This document shows, piece by piece, positions 1 through 10,857 of a DNA stretch of 64,000 nt (position 1 is the first letter of the stretch; every line of letters starts with the position of its first letter). Location: assembly GCA_002344825.1 (NCBI GenBank), contig DDUN01000038.1:24923-88922 (forward strand), in the 5' to 3' direction. Source of the stretch: Candidatus Multiplicimicrobium inquinatum (GTDB taxonomy: Bacteria > Omnitrophota > Omnitrophia > Omnitrophales > Aquincolibacteriaceae). The notes beneath the pieces are model-generated. The model saw only the letters and a list, made by a program, of their open reading frames with translations. It was not told the origin of the DNA and searched no databases. Made by a program: the position numbers and the translations under genes.

Positions 1-1
1 T

Positions 2-1096
2 CTTGTTGTAGAGAAAGCACTTATACAAGAAAAGGGCCCTTCTTTACAGCCTGCTTCCGCGGCATCGGCACGGATTGATGGAATGAATCCTAACTATACC
101 TTTGATTCTTTTGTGATTGGTCCCGGAAATCGCTTTGCTCACGCTGCTGCCACCGCTGTAAGTGATGCTCCTGCAAAGAATTACAACCCTTTGTTTGTTT
201 ATGGTCGCGCAGGGTTGGGAAAAACCCACTTATTGCAATCAATCGCGAACGAAGTTAAAAATAAAAATCCACGCTTTAACGTTCTTTATATGTCAAGCGA
301 GAAGTTTGTAAATCAACTTATAACATCAATTCAAACAAAAAAAACAGGTGAGTTTCGGGCGCGCTATAGAAATTGCGATCTTCTTCTTATTGATGATATT
401 CACTTTATTGCGGATAAAGAAGCAACTCAGGAAGAGTTTTTTCACACTTTCAATACTCTCTATGATGCGCATAAACAAATTGTTGTTTCAAGTGATCGTC
501 CGCCAAAAGAAATTCCCGGGCTTGAAGAGAGGCTTGTTAGCCGTTTTGCGTGGGGCCTTGTCACAGATATTCAGCCGCCGGACTTTGAAACGCGCGTCGC
601 GATTTTAAAGAAAAAAATAGAAAAGGAAACGGTCGCGGTTCCGGACGATGTTGCTTATTTTATTGCGTCTAAAATTAAATCCAATATTCGGGAGCTGGAG
701 GGCGCGCTTATTCGCGTTGTTGCTTATTGCACGCTGACGGGAGCGATTTTAGATGTTAAACTTGCCGAATCCGTTTTAAAAGATTCCTTTCATGAAGAGT
801 CTCAAAAGTTTTCTATAGAGGAAGTTCAAAAGGTGGTGGCGGAGTATTTTCATATTCATGTTGCGGATTTGCGTTCAAAAACACGGACGCGTTCGGTTGT
901 AAAACCAAGACAGTATGCGATGTTTCTTATTCGTGATATGACAAAGTATTCTCTTCCTGAAATTGGTGATTTTTTTGGGGGAAGAGATCACACAACCGTG
1001 CTTCATGCCTGTAAAACAGTAACAAATGAGCGGTTAAAAGATCCGGAAATTGCTAAAATGTTAGAGACGCTTAAGAATATGTTGAAGAAATCTTAA
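2..1096 (+). CDS. dnaA: Chromosomal replication initiator DnaA (5' end outside window)
   Basis: DnaA binds DnaA boxes, opens the origin and loads the replicative helicase. The frame is open from base 2, so domain I and part of domain II lie outside the window. The AAA+ domain begins at the NPNYTFDSFVIG motif (base 86 on). Walker A GRAGLGKT and Walker B LLLIDDIHFI follow, and the C-terminal domain IV carries the GRDHTTVLHA signature that contacts the DnaA box. The ATG at 83 is an internal methionine and not the start, because in-frame coding continues upstream and DnaA needs its N-terminal domain. The stop TAA is at 1094-1096. dnaN follows after 132 bp that contain a possible DnaA box, so the origin may be close. 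Identity is certain; only the 5' end is unknown. Confidence 0.98.
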   Translation, partial: LVVEKALIQEKGPSLQPASAASARIDGMNPNYTFDSFVIGPGNRFAHAAATAVSDAPAKNYNPLFVYGRAGLGKTHLLQSIANEVKNKNPRFNVLYMSSEKFVNQLITSIQTKKTGEFRARYRNCDLLLIDDIHFIADKEATQEEFFHTFNTLYDAHKQIVVSSDRPPKEIPGLEERLVSRFAWGLVTDIQPPDFETRVAILKKKIEKETVAVPDDVAYFIASKIKSNIRELEGALIRVVAYCTLTGAILDVKLAESVLKDSFHEESQKFSIEEVQKVVAEYFHIHVADLRSKTRTRSVVKPRQYAMFLIRDMTKYSLPEIGDFFGGRDHTTVLHACKTVTNERLKDPEIAKMLETLKNMLKKS

Positions 1097-1146
1097 GTTA
1101 TGAACAGCTTTCTTTTATTGAAAAAGGTTACTGTTAAAAGGGTTAT

Positions 1147-1168
1147 TGTGGTTTTCCACATTTCCACA
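1147..1168 (+). promoter_or_regulatory. Possible DnaA box and inverted repeat between dnaA and dnaN
   Basis: TTTTCCACA at 1152-1160 fits the relaxed DnaA box TTWTNCACA. It forms the right half of a perfect inverted repeat, TGTGG-TTTT-CCACA (1147-1160), and a weaker ATTTCCACA follows directly at 1160-1168. The 132-bp gap is AT-rich. It could be an origin part or a DnaA-controlled dnaN promoter. One clear box is weak evidence for an origin. Confidence 0.4.
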
Positions 1169-1228
1169 ACCCCTATTACAACGACTACTTCTTTATATAA
1201 AAATTTAGATAGGAGCAGAAGATAGTAA

Positions 1229-2326
1229 ATGGATATACGCATCGATAAAAACGAATTATTGTCGAAAATTTCTTTAGGGGTGAATATCAGTTCTTCAAAA
1301 GCGACAACCCTTCCTATTTTAAGCAACCTCCTACTTGAAACTAAAAAAAATAAACTTCAAATTATTGCCACAGATATGGAAGTAGGTGTTTTAACTTCTT
1401 GTAGTGCTGAAATTAAAGAAGAAGGAAGTGTGACGGCGCCGGCAAGAAAATTTTATGACATCGTGAAAGAATTATCCGACGGAGATGTGGAGATTCAAGT
1501 ATCAAAAAACCACACCGTTCAAATTAAATCCGGCAAATCCGTTTTCAAAGTGATGGGAATGGATAAAGAAGATTATCCGCAGCTTCCGGAGCCGTCACTT
1601 GAAAACGCGATTGAAATGGAACAAAACACACTTAAAGAAGCGCTCCAACTTACTTCTTTTGCCGTTTCACGCGATGAAACAAGATATGTTTTAAATGGCA
1701 TTTTAGTTTCATTTAAATCAGATATTTTTCGATGTGTTGCCACAGACGGAAGACGACTTGCATATTATGAGAAAAAACTTCCGAGTAAAATAAAAAAAGA
1801 TATTGAAATTATTATTCCGAGTAAAGCCGTTCATGAATTATCTAAACTTTTAGGGTGGGACGGAACCGTTCAAATTTCTGTTTTTCAAAACAAAGTTGTT
1901 TTTTGTGTCGCGAATACTTTTTTAAGCGCCACTCTTATTGAAGGTAAATTTCCTAATTACGAGCAGGTGATTCCAAAAGGAAAAGGAACCACCGCTGAAA
2001 TTAACAGAAATGAATTATTGCAATGCTTGCGTCGTGCCGCGCTTTTAACATCGACCGAAGCACCGGCTGTAAAAGTTGATTTTTTAAAAGGGCGCGTCAT
2101 GATTACCGCGCGCACACCGAATTTAGGCGAAGCAAAAGAAGAAGCGGTTAGCCGGCACGAAGGCAAAGAAATGACAATCGGATTCAACCCTGATTATTTA
2201 ATGGATGTTTTAAAAAATTTAGAAACGGATAATATTGTTTTTACTTTGAGTGATGCGGATAAGCCCGGTGTTGTGGAAGGCAAAGAAGGCTATCTTTACG
2301 TTATTATGCCGATGCAAATACACTGA
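1229..2326 (+). CDS. dnaN: DNA polymerase III beta subunit (sliding clamp)
   Basis: The beta clamp is a dimeric ring that tethers DNA polymerase III and other factors to DNA. The 365-residue product has the usual length of about 365-380 and the three-fold internal architecture. It starts MDIRIDKNELL and ends with the clamp-typical C-terminus YVIMPMQIH, equivalent to the conserved Y-V-V-M-P-M-R-L tail. Motifs such as SRDETRYVLNG in the second domain are typical. The ATG at 1229 is preceded by AGGAG at 1211-1215, a rather long spacing of 13 nt. It sits directly after dnaA, the standard order. The next gene is dciA-like rather than recF, which usually follows dnaN. Confidence 0.97.
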   Translation: MDIRIDKNELLSKISLGVNISSSKATTLPILSNLLLETKKNKLQIIATDMEVGVLTSCSAEIKEEGSVTAPARKFYDIVKELSDGDVEIQVSKNHTVQIKSGKSVFKVMGMDKEDYPQLPEPSLENAIEMEQNTLKEALQLTSFAVSRDETRYVLNGILVSFKSDIFRCVATDGRRLAYYEKKLPSKIKKDIEIIIPSKAVHELSKLLGWDGTVQISVFQNKVVFCVANTFLSATLIEGKFPNYEQVIPKGKGTTAEINRNELLQCLRRAALLTSTEAPAVKVDFLKGRVMITARTPNLGEAKEEAVSRHEGKEMTIGFNPDYLMDVLKNLETDNIVFTLSDADKPGVVEGKEGYLYVIMPMQIH

Positions 2327-2335
2327 CATGTTTTC

Positions 2336-2356
2336 CTCTGTGCCGAAGGCACAACC
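2336..2356 (+). repeat. Covarying intergenic hairpin, copy 1 (dnaN-dciA)
   Basis: CTC, then stem TGTGCC, loop GAA, stem GGCACA, then ACC. This is one of five intergenic hairpins with the same CTC...ACC flanks and different stems. The GGAG at 2357-2360 just after it probably serves as the ribosome binding site for the next gene. Confidence 0.6.
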
Positions 2357-2369
2357 GGAGACGATGTAG

Positions 2370-2654
2370 ATGGAAGAAATGAAGGGGCTTGTCGGGCGGG
2401 TTTTGGCAGGGATGGTGGACCCTGGGTCGCCGCAAAACAAACTATCGCAGGAATGGGAAAAAGTAGCGGGAAAAAAAATCGCCGCCTTCTCCAGACCGTT
2501 TGTTTCGAAAAAGAAAATTTTGTACGTCGAAGTTTCAGACGGGGGATATGCGTTTGAGATTCGGCAAAAATACCAAGCGTCGCTTTTAAAGCGGGCGCAG
2601 GCATTGCTCGGCGAAGAAAATATTTTAGATATTAGAATCATTGTTCGTCCTTAA
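2370..2654 (+). CDS. dciA: DciA/DUF721 family protein
   Basis: The 94-residue protein matches the DUF721/DciA family. DciA is the ancestral loader or recruiter of the replicative helicase DnaB in bacteria that lack DnaC or DnaI. Visible family features are the WEKVAGKKIAAFSRP stretch (W-x-x-V-x-G) and the following beta-rich part ILYVEVSDGGYAFEI ending in ILDIRIIV. The ATG at 2370 has GGAG at 2357-2360. A nearer upstream ATG at 2364 runs at once into TAG. Position between dnaN and gyrB is typical of DUF721 genes, although recF normally stands there as well. It is 20 bp from gyrB and probably cotranscribed with it. The family call is sound; the DciA role is inferred from family knowledge. Confidence 0.85.
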   Translation: MEEMKGLVGRVLAGMVDPGSPQNKLSQEWEKVAGKKIAAFSRPFVSKKKILYVEVSDGGYAFEIRQKYQASLLKRAQALLGEENILDIRIIVRP

Positions 2655-2658
2655 CTGA

Positions 2659-5100
<2,442 letters not shown>

Positions 5101-5102
5101 GG

Positions 5103-5125
5103 CTCTGAGCGCACAGCGCTCAACC
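5103..5125 (+). repeat. Covarying intergenic hairpin, copy 2 (gyrB-gyrA)
   Basis: CTC, stem TGAGCGC, loop ACA, stem GCGCTCA, then ACC. The 7-bp stem is perfect and differs in sequence from the other copies. Confidence 0.6.
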
Positions 5126-5173
5126 GCCGACGAGCAACACTATTTTTAAAGAATAAAGCAGAGGGTACAAAGA

Positions 5174-7651
5174 ATGGCTGACGAAAAGAATCTTTACGCG
5201 ATGAATGAAAAAATCATTCCGATTGCAATCGAAGATGAAATGAAAAAATCGTACATCGATTATTCGATGTCGGTTATCGTGGGCCGTGCTTTGCCTGACG
5301 TCCGTGACGGACTCAAGCCGGTGCATCGCCGCATTTTGTTCGCGATGAACGAACTGGGCTTTGCCTATAACAAACCTTATAAAAAATCCGCGCGTATTGT
5401 GGGTGAAGTGCTCGGTAAATTTCACCCCCATGGCGATACCGCCGTCTATGACACGCTTGTGCGTATGGTGCAGGACTTTTCTCTTCGTTATCCATTGATT
5501 GACGGACAGGGAAACTTCGGGTCCATCGACGGCGACCGCGCCGCGGCGATGCGTTATACCGAAGCGCGTTTGGCGCAAGTCTCTAACGAGCTTTTGGAAG
5601 ACATCGACAAGAACACCGTTGATTTTGTTCCGAACTTTGACGAATCGCTGAAGGAGCCAACCGTGCTTCCTTCCCGTATTCCGAATTTGCTTGTGAACGG
5701 CTCCGCCGGTATTGCGGTGGGTATGGCAACGAACATTCCGCCGCATAATTTAAACGAAGTGGTCAGCGGTATTTTAGCGACCATCGAAAACCCCGATATC
5801 ACCATTAAAGATTTGATGAAGCATGTGAAAGGGCCGGACTTTCCGACCGCGGGAACGATTATGGGCCGGGACGGAATTCGCTCGGCTTATGAAACAGGTC
5901 GCGGCAAAGTTTTGATCCGCGCGAAGGCTGTGATTGAATCAGGCCCCAAAAAAGAAGCCATCGTTATCACCGAAATTCCGTATCAGGTCAATAAAACCAA
6001 TTTGATCGAATCGATCGTCGGTCTTGTTGAATCCAAAAAAGTCGAAGGCATTTCCGATATTCGCGATGAATCCGACCGTGACGGAATGCGCGTTGTTATC
6101 GAGCTGAAGCGTGACGCGAACGCTCAGGTTGTTTTGAATCAGCTGTATAAACATACCCAAATGCAGCAGACGTTCGGCATTATTATGCTTTCGCTCGTGA
6201 AAGGGCAGCCGCGCGTTCTGAACTTGAAACAAATGATCGAATACTTCATTGATTTTCGCGTTGAAGTGATCATGAAGCGCACGAAGTTTGATCTTGAGAA
6301 AGCGGAAAAACGCGCCCATATCTTAGAGGGTTTGAAAATCGCGGTAGATAACATCGACAAGATTATCAAGATCATCCGCGGCGCGAAAAACCCGGAAGAT
6401 GCGAAAAATGAATTGATCAAACAATTCAAGCTCTCGGTGCTTCAGGCGCAGGCGATCTTAGAGTTGCAGCTCCAAAGATTAACCCAGCTTGAGCGGCATA
6501 AGATCGACGAAGAATACGCCGAGCTTCTCAAGAAAATCAGCGAATTGAAATCTATTTTGAAGAGCCGTCAAAAAGTTCTTCATATAATCAGCGAAGAATC
6601 CAAAGAGCTTGTTAAGAAAACCGGCGATGAGCGGCGCACGCAAATTGTGGCCGCGGAAAAAGAAATCGACATCGAAGATTTGATTGTTGAAGAAGATGTT
6701 GTGATCACGCTTTCGCACGCAGGCTACATCAAGCGCATTCCGGTTTCCTCTTACCGCAAGCAGAATCGCGGCGGCTCCGGCGTGAACGCGGCTGGCATGA
6801 AAGACGACGATGATTTCATCGAGCATTTGTTCCTTTGTTCAACGCATGAAACTATTTTGTTCTTCACTAACACGGGCCGTGTTTATTGGCGCAAGGCTTA
6901 TGACATTCCGCAGGCCTCCCGTATCGCGAAGGGTAAATCCATCGCGAATGTGTTGGCGCTGAATCCAACCGAAAAGATTCAAAGCTTCCTCAAGGTGAAA
7001 GAGTTTGATGATAAACGCTTTGTGGTCATGATTACGAAGAACGGTATTATCAAGAAGACGCGCCTTGTGCATTATTCACGTCCGCGCGCGGGCGGCGTGC
7101 AGGCGATTACGCTGCGCGACAAAGACGAGCTTGTTTCGTGCATGATTACCACCGGCGAAGACACGATTTTTATCGCGTCCCGCGAAGGTATGGCGATTCA
7201 GTTTAGCGAAAAAGACGCGCGTGAATTAGGCCGCACGGCATCCGGCGTGATGGGAATGCGCCTCGATAAAAAAGATTACGTGATCGCGGCTGAATTAACA
7301 CAGCCCGAATCAACCGCGCTGACAGTTACCGAATCCGGTTACGGCAAGAAAACGTATTACAAAGAATACCGTCTTCAATCCCGCGGCGGCAAAGGTGTCA
7401 TCAACGCTAATGTCACCGATAAAAACGGCAAAGTCGTGAATGTCATTACCGTAACCGAAGACGATGAAATTATCGTCATGACGGATAAGGGCATGGTTGT
7501 TCGCAGCGCGGTAAATCAGATCCGCACAACAAGCCGCAATACTCAGGGCGTGCGTATTATCCGCCTGAAAGACGGCCATAAAGTTGTTTCCGCTGCGCGC
7601 GTGGTTGCCGGCGAAGATGACGGCGAAGCTGAGCTTGATCTGACAAAATAA
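5174..7651 (+). CDS. gyrA: DNA gyrase subunit A
   Basis: GyrA carries the active-site tyrosine that cleaves DNA and the C-terminal beta-pinwheel that wraps it. Seen here: the N-terminal [17 protein letters not shown]; the quinolone-resistance region [15 protein letters not shown] with D at the serine-83 neighbour positions as usual; and the catalytic tyrosine in [11 protein letters not shown]. The GyrA box, which separates gyrase from topoisomerase IV, is present in slightly altered form as QNRGGSG instead of QRRGGKG. The pinwheel blades follow, and the tail is acidic ([13 protein letters not shown]). Length 825 is normal. It is the second gene of a gyrB-gyrA pair. Confidence 0.97.
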   Translation: MADEKNLYAMNEKIIPIAIEDEMKKSYIDYSMSVIVGRALPDVRDGLKPVHRRILFAMNELGFAYNKPYKKSARIVGEVLGKFHPHGDTAVYDTLVRMVQDFSLRYPLIDGQGNFGSIDGDRAAAMRYTEARLAQVSNELLEDIDKNTVDFVPNFDESLKEPTVLPSRIPNLLVNGSAGIAVGMATNIPPHNLNEVVSGILATIENPDITIKDLMKHVKGPDFPTAGTIMGRDGIRSAYETGRGKVLIRAKAVIESGPKKEAIVITEIPYQVNKTNLIESIVGLVESKKVEGISDIRDESDRDGMRVVIELKRDANAQVVLNQLYKHTQMQQTFGIIMLSLVKGQPRVLNLKQMIEYFIDFRVEVIMKRTKFDLEKAEKRAHILEGLKIAVDNIDKIIKIIRGAKNPEDAKNELIKQFKLSVLQAQAILELQLQRLTQLERHKIDEEYAELLKKISELKSILKSRQKVLHIISEESKELVKKTGDERRTQIVAAEKEIDIEDLIVEEDVVITLSHAGYIKRIPVSSYRKQNRGGSGVNAAGMKDDDDFIEHLFLCSTHETILFFTNTGRVYWRKAYDIPQASRIAKGKSIANVLALNPTEKIQSFLKVKEFDDKRFVVMITKNGIIKKTRLVHYSRPRAGGVQAITLRDKDELVSCMITTGEDTIFIASREGMAIQFSEKDARELGRTASGVMGMRLDKKDYVIAAELTQPESTALTVTESGYGKKTYYKEYRLQSRGGKGVINANVTDKNGKVVNVITVTEDDEIIVMTDKGMVVRSAVNQIRTTSRNTQGVRIIRLKDGHKVVSAARVVAGEDDGEAELDLTK

Positions 7652-7655
7652 TTTG

Positions 7656-7676
7656 TTCTGCGCCTGCGGCGCAACC
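7656..7676 (+). repeat. Covarying intergenic hairpin, copy 3 (after gyrA)
   Basis: Stem TGCGCC, loop TGC, stem GGCGCA, then ACC. The left flank is GTTC instead of CTC. No T-run follows directly, so a simple terminator is not indicated. Confidence 0.55.
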
Positions 7677-7748
7677 ATGGGGGCTTTTTATTTTAGCTCC
7701 GGGCTTTGCTCGACCGCGGAAAAGCAATCTTAAACAGGAAAAGTTTGA

Positions 7749-7862
7749 ATGTTAGATTTAAAAAAATTACGCGAAACACCGAATATTTTTAAAACGGGCG
7801 TTGCCGCGCTGAAATATTTTGGCTCTGCGGATTCGCCGCAACCACGGAGCACATATGCTTGA
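7749..7862 (+). CDS. Small ORF repeating the SerRS N-terminus (leader or decayed duplicate)
   Basis: This 37-codon frame has its own ribosome binding site (AGGAA at 7736-7740) and ATG. Its first 19 residues, MLDLKKLRETPNIFKTGVA, match the start of SerRS (MLDLKKLREAPDIYKAGVA) at 15 of 19 positions, while the DNA differs at many synonymous sites. It then runs through hairpin copy 4 and stops at TGA 7860-7862, overlapping the serS start codon at 7855 in another frame. It may be the remnant of a partial serS duplication, or a translated leader that couples to serS. Codon divergence with peptide similarity argues against a very recent duplication. No function is known for such a peptide. Confidence 0.45.
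   Translation: MLDLKKLRETPNIFKTGVAALKYFGSADSPQPRSTYA
7823..7843 (+). repeat. Covarying intergenic hairpin, copy 4 (upstream of serS)
   Basis: CTC, stem TGCGG, loop ATTCG, stem CCGCA, then ACC. The GGAG at 7846-7849, the serS ribosome binding site, follows at once, as at copy 1. Confidence 0.55.
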
Positions 7863-9135
7863 TTTGAAAAAACTCCGAGAAGCCCCTGATATCTACAAGG
7901 CAGGCGTTGCTTCCAAGTCTCCGAAAGCCGCGGAGATGATCGATCAAATTCTTGAGTTGGATAAGGATCGCCGCAAATGGGTGGCCGAGGTGGAGGCTTT
8001 GAAAGCGGAGCGAAATAAGGCCAACGACCAAATTGCTGCCGCAAAGCGCTCCGGACAGCCCGCCGATGCGATTTTGACGGCGATGAAAGAGGCGTCCCAG
8101 AAAATCAAGGAATTTGATCAAAAAGTGGGTGATGTTGACGCTAAAATAGGCTCAATCTTGTCCAATATCCCAAATATACCTCATAAAGACGTCCCGGTGG
8201 CACCTGGTGCAACTGGTAATAAAGTAGTTAAAACCTGGGGCGAGCCTAAAAAACTTGGCTTTGAAGGCAAAGACCATCTTGATTTGGGCAATGTCCTCGG
8301 CTGGATTTCGATGGAAACCGGCGCAAAAATTACCGGTGCCGGATTTCCGGTTTATTTTGGCGAAGGCGCGCGCCTTCAGCGCGCTTTGATTAATTTCATG
8401 CTCGATATGCATACACAAAAGCATGGGTACAAAGAAGCCTGGTCGCCCGCGATTGTAAACCGCGCGTCGATGATCGGCACGGGACAGGTTCCAAAAATGG
8501 AAGAAGATATGTATTCGCTGTATGAACCCGAGTCCGAAAAAAAGCACGGCGATTTTTTTCTGATTCCGACCGCTGAAGTTCCGATTACCAATTTTTTCCG
8601 CGACGATACTTTAACCGAAGAGCAGCTGCCGGTTTTGATGACAGGCTACACGCCTTGCTTCCGCCGCGAAGCGGGAACTTACGGAAAAGATACGCGCGGG
8701 CTTTCACGCGTGCATCAATTTGATAAAGTCGAGCTTGTAAAAATCGCGCACCCGGACAATTCGGAGGAAGAGCTTGAAACTTTGCTGGCGAACGCGGAAG
8801 CCGTGTTGCAGGCGCTCGAATTGCCGTACCGTGTTTTGCTTTTGGGAAGCGGGGACATGAGTTTTTCTGCGGCAAAATGTTATGACCTTGAAGTTTGGGC
8901 GCCCGTAAGCCAAAAATGGTTTGAAGTTTCCAGCTGCAGTTTGTTTGGCGATTTTCAGGCGCGTCGAGCGAACATCCGCTTTCGGCGCAAAGAAAATAAC
9001 AAAATTGATTTTTGCCATACCTTAAACGGTTCGGGCTTGGCTTTGCCGCGCATTGTGATCGCGCTGCTTGAAAATTTTCAAACCGCCGAAGGTAAGATCA
9101 ATTTTCCCAAGGCATTGAGCAAGTATCTATCTTAA
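7855..9135 (+). CDS. serS: Seryl-tRNA synthetase
   Basis: SerRS charges tRNA-Ser with serine. The N-terminal long coiled-coil arm that grips the tRNA-Ser variable arm spans roughly residues 25-105. Class II motifs are visible: motif 1 near GARLQRALINFMLDMH, motif 2 TPCFRREAGTYGKDTRG followed by VHQFDKVEL, and motif 3 NGSGLALPRIVIALLEN. I chose ATG 7855 (MLDLKKLREAPD), the family-typical start with GGAG at 7846-7849; the longer frame from 7819 adds 12 residues that encode hairpin copy 4. Length is about 426. tRNA-Ser(GCT) lies 145 bp downstream, and two more tRNA-Ser genes follow within 9 kb, so this window holds the enzyme and three of its substrates. Confidence 0.97.
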   Translation: MLDLKKLREAPDIYKAGVASKSPKAAEMIDQILELDKDRRKWVAEVEALKAERNKANDQIAAAKRSGQPADAILTAMKEASQKIKEFDQKVGDVDAKIGSILSNIPNIPHKDVPVAPGATGNKVVKTWGEPKKLGFEGKDHLDLGNVLGWISMETGAKITGAGFPVYFGEGARLQRALINFMLDMHTQKHGYKEAWSPAIVNRASMIGTGQVPKMEEDMYSLYEPESEKKHGDFFLIPTAEVPITNFFRDDTLTEEQLPVLMTGYTPCFRREAGTYGKDTRGLSRVHQFDKVELVKIAHPDNSEEELETLLANAEAVLQALELPYRVLLLGSGDMSFSAAKCYDLEVWAPVSQKWFEVSSCSLFGDFQARRANIRFRRKENNKIDFCHTLNGSGLALPRIVIALLENFQTAEGKINFPKALSKYLS

Positions 9136-9185
9136 TTCTTGCCACGGCAAAAACATTTTTATAAGCTAGCGCTTCGTCAAAGCTG

Positions 9186-9205
9186 AAATGACGCGCGCGT
9201 CATTT
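9186..9205. repeat. Perfect 20-bp palindrome
   Basis: AAATGACGCG directly followed by its reverse complement, in the serS to tRNA-Ser(GCT) gap. It could be a terminator stem or a protein-binding site; no T-run follows. Confidence 0.35.
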
Positions 9206-9279
9206 AAAATAATACACAGCGCTGTGCCGAATCTGCTTAAAGAATAAATAGTGATTCGGCCTAACGTTTCGTTTTTCGC

Positions 9280-9370
9280 GGAGGGGTCGCATAGCCCGGC
9301 TTAGTGCGGCGGTTTGCTAAACCGCTGTGGCTCGCAAGAGCTACCGGGGGTTCAAATCCCCCCCCCTCCG
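9280..9370 (+). tRNA. tRNA-Ser (anticodon GCT)
   Basis: Acceptor arms GGAGGGG (9280-9286) and CCCCTCC (9363-9369) pair, with G as discriminator. The anticodon stem GCGGT/ACCGC encloses the loop TTGCTAA, so the anticodon is GCT (reads AGC and AGU). A long variable arm, typical of tRNA-Ser, and the TTCAAATC T-loop are present. CCA is not encoded. Confidence 0.95.
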
Positions 9371-9384
9371 CAGTTTTATTTCCG

Positions 9385-9407
9385 CTCTGTGCGCATTGCG
9401 CACAACC
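9385..9407 (+). repeat. Covarying intergenic hairpin, copy 5 (after tRNA-Ser)
   Basis: CTC, stem TGTGCGC, loop ATT, stem GCGCACA, then ACC. The 7-bp stem is perfect. Confidence 0.6.
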
Positions 9408-9532
9408 GCTCCGGTTCCGCAAGATCAAACTGCCCTATTGTGCTTGTCCCACACCCGCCCGGTGCGCGCACAACAATCCTCACCGTTTTTAGGAAGCATT
9501 ATAAAGCGGCGGGGGGTTGCCCCCTTGAAATC

Positions 9533-9572
9533 TTGCAAAAATCACACTCATGTAATATACTGAGTTACATGA
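9533..9572 (+). promoter_or_regulatory. Promoter with overlapping palindromic operator
   Basis: TTGCAA (9533-9538), a 17-nt spacer and TATACT (9556-9561) make a good sigma-70-type promoter. The -10 lies inside a 25-bp inverted repeat with 8-bp arms TCATGTAA (9548-9555) and TTACATGA (9565-9572). The right arm contains the ATG at 9569, only 7 nt after the -10, so the mRNA is probably leaderless. The Rrf2-type regulator two genes on is the likely ligand. Confidence 0.6.
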
Positions 9573-10207
9573 AAGATAAAGACAACCATTCTGGCCCAGA
9601 GGGCACACACCAAAGTCATGCTGGTTCGCATGACGTTTTTGATAACGTCGAGATGTTCATAGAAAAATTCGACGGAGCAGAGCGGGATGAATGGCAAAAA
9701 CCAGACGAAGTTATTAAGTCGTTTAATCTTCCCGATGATGCTGTGGTAGTCGAAGTTGGCGCTGGTACAGGATACTTTGCGGTTCGATTGGCTCCGCAGG
9801 TAAAAAACGGAAAGGTCATCTGCTACGACCAATCCGCTAAAATGATTTCATATCTTGGAAATCGCGTGAGCGAACTGGGGCTAACGAATGTTGATGCTCG
9901 CAGCACTGGACCAGACGGCGGTCTGGAATTGGAGGAAAAAGCCAATCTCATATTTTCTGTCGATGTCTATCACCATCTAAACGACCGCGTTGCCTACTTC
10001 TCAAAAATTGCACAATATCTCAAGCCCGGCGGCGCTCTCGTCGTGATTGACCGAACAGAGGAGAAGGTAGAAGGGCAACCCACGGGGCATCGAGTGCCTA
10101 AAGAGAAAATTATAGAAGAGATGAAGGAGGCCGGTTTTGAATTGGCTACTGATTTCGATTTTTTGTTACCTGTTCAATATTATTTGGCATTTAAACGAGC
10201 CGCATAA
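9569..10207 (+). CDS. Class I SAM-dependent methyltransferase
   Basis: A 212-residue Rossmann-fold methyltransferase. Motif I is VVVEVGAGTGYFAVRLAP, and the acidic residue binding the ribose is in VICYDQSAKM. The post-motif region IFSVDVYHHLNDR and KPGGALVVID are typical of the Methyltransf_11 type. The substrate is unknown. The N-terminus is unusually hydrophilic and His-rich (HSGPEGTHQSHAGSHD), which could bind metal. I chose ATG 9569, at the operator; an upstream extension to 9314 would read back into the 3' half of tRNA-Ser and is not credible. The Rrf2 regulator gene follows after 6 bp, so the two form an autoregulated pair, probably acquired as a unit. Confidence 0.85.
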   Translation: MKDKDNHSGPEGTHQSHAGSHDVFDNVEMFIEKFDGAERDEWQKPDEVIKSFNLPDDAVVVEVGAGTGYFAVRLAPQVKNGKVICYDQSAKMISYLGNRVSELGLTNVDARSTGPDGGLELEEKANLIFSVDVYHHLNDRVAYFSKIAQYLKPGGALVVIDRTEEKVEGQPTGHRVPKEKIIEEMKEAGFELATDFDFLLPVQYYLAFKRAA

Positions 10208-10213
10208 GCATGT

Positions 10214-10654
10214 ATGAAAAAGAGCACTAAATTTTCAGATGTGCTTCACATTCTCCTGCACATGGCTGGGTCCAGAAATCCAGCTAGATCGGAGACATTG
10301 GCAAAATCCGCGCAGACAAACCCTGTGGTGGTTCGCAGGATAATGGCTGGGCTTCGAGAACGAGGCTTTGTACAGTCAGAAAAAGGCCATGGTGGCGGGT
10401 GGTCGCTTTCGTGCGATCTAAAAAAAGTCACGCTGTACGATGTGTATGACTCAATCGGCGCACCGACAATGCTTGCACTTGGGAATCGCGCCGAATCCTC
10501 AAAGTGTCTTGTTGAGAAAGCCGTGAATACTGCCACGGGTCATGCTTTTCGTGAAGCCGAGAGTCTATTGATTGCAAATTTTCGCAACACAACATTGGCA
10601 GACGTACACAGTATTATTAAAAAATACCCACGCGGCCATGCCAAAAGAAAATAA
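10214..10654 (+). CDS. Rrf2-family transcriptional regulator
   Basis: A 146-residue winged-helix protein of the Rrf2 family, which includes IscR, NsrR and CymR. The N-terminal half has the HTH (SETLAKSAQTNPVVVRRIMAGL), followed by the wing motif KGHGGGWSLSCDLKKVTLYDVYDSIG. It lacks the three clustered cysteines that hold an Fe-S cluster in IscR and NsrR, with only isolated Cys residues, so it resembles the YwnA-like cluster-free subgroup. It is transcribed with the methyltransferase and likely represses the shared promoter through the 9548-9572 palindrome. The ligand is unknown. Confidence 0.85.
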   Translation: MKKSTKFSDVLHILLHMAGSRNPARSETLAKSAQTNPVVVRRIMAGLRERGFVQSEKGHGGGWSLSCDLKKVTLYDVYDSIGAPTMLALGNRAESSKCLVEKAVNTATGHAFREAESLLIANFRNTTLADVHSIIKKYPRGHAKRK

Positions 10655-10704
10655 CAATTATTTGATGTCATCATTGTCGGCGGAAGCTATGCGATTCTTG
10701 TGAG

Positions 10705-10814
10705 GTGAAAACATTGTGAGGAGCGAGTGGCCGACCTGAAGTGATCGGCGCGACTAGCTCGAATTTCGTTCAATAGCGCTCCATTCCAGGTCTCTCCTCG
10801 AGCAATATTTTCAC
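10705..10814. repeat. MITE-like element carrying the tRNA-unit box
   Basis: GTGAAAACATTG (10705-10716) and CAATATTTTCAC (10803-10814) are 12-bp inverted ends with one mismatch, and similarity continues inward (GAGGAG near the left end, CTCCTC near the right). The interior has a 22-bp box (10723-10744, GCGAGTGGCCGACCTGAAGT followed by GA) that recurs at 15187-15208 and 18541-18562 in the units behind other tRNA genes. No ORF is visible between 10655 and 10857. Confidence 0.5.
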
Positions 10815-10857
10815 ACAAGCACCTGCAGGGGTTTTCAGTTATAATTTTGCTCGTCGC

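Noticed and set aside
1097..1228. Complete replication origin between dnaA and dnaN
   Set aside because: Only one good DnaA box and one weak one are visible in 132 bp; the other flank of dnaA is outside the window and may hold the origin.
7651..7690. Rho-independent terminator after gyrA
   Set aside because: The stem-loop is followed by AACCATGGGGG and only later by a short T-run, and the same structure occurs in front of genes, so it belongs to the hairpin family.
9314..9568. N-terminal extension of the methyltransferase
   Set aside because: The longer frame starts inside tRNA-Ser(GCT) and crosses hairpin copy 5; the promoter lies after it.
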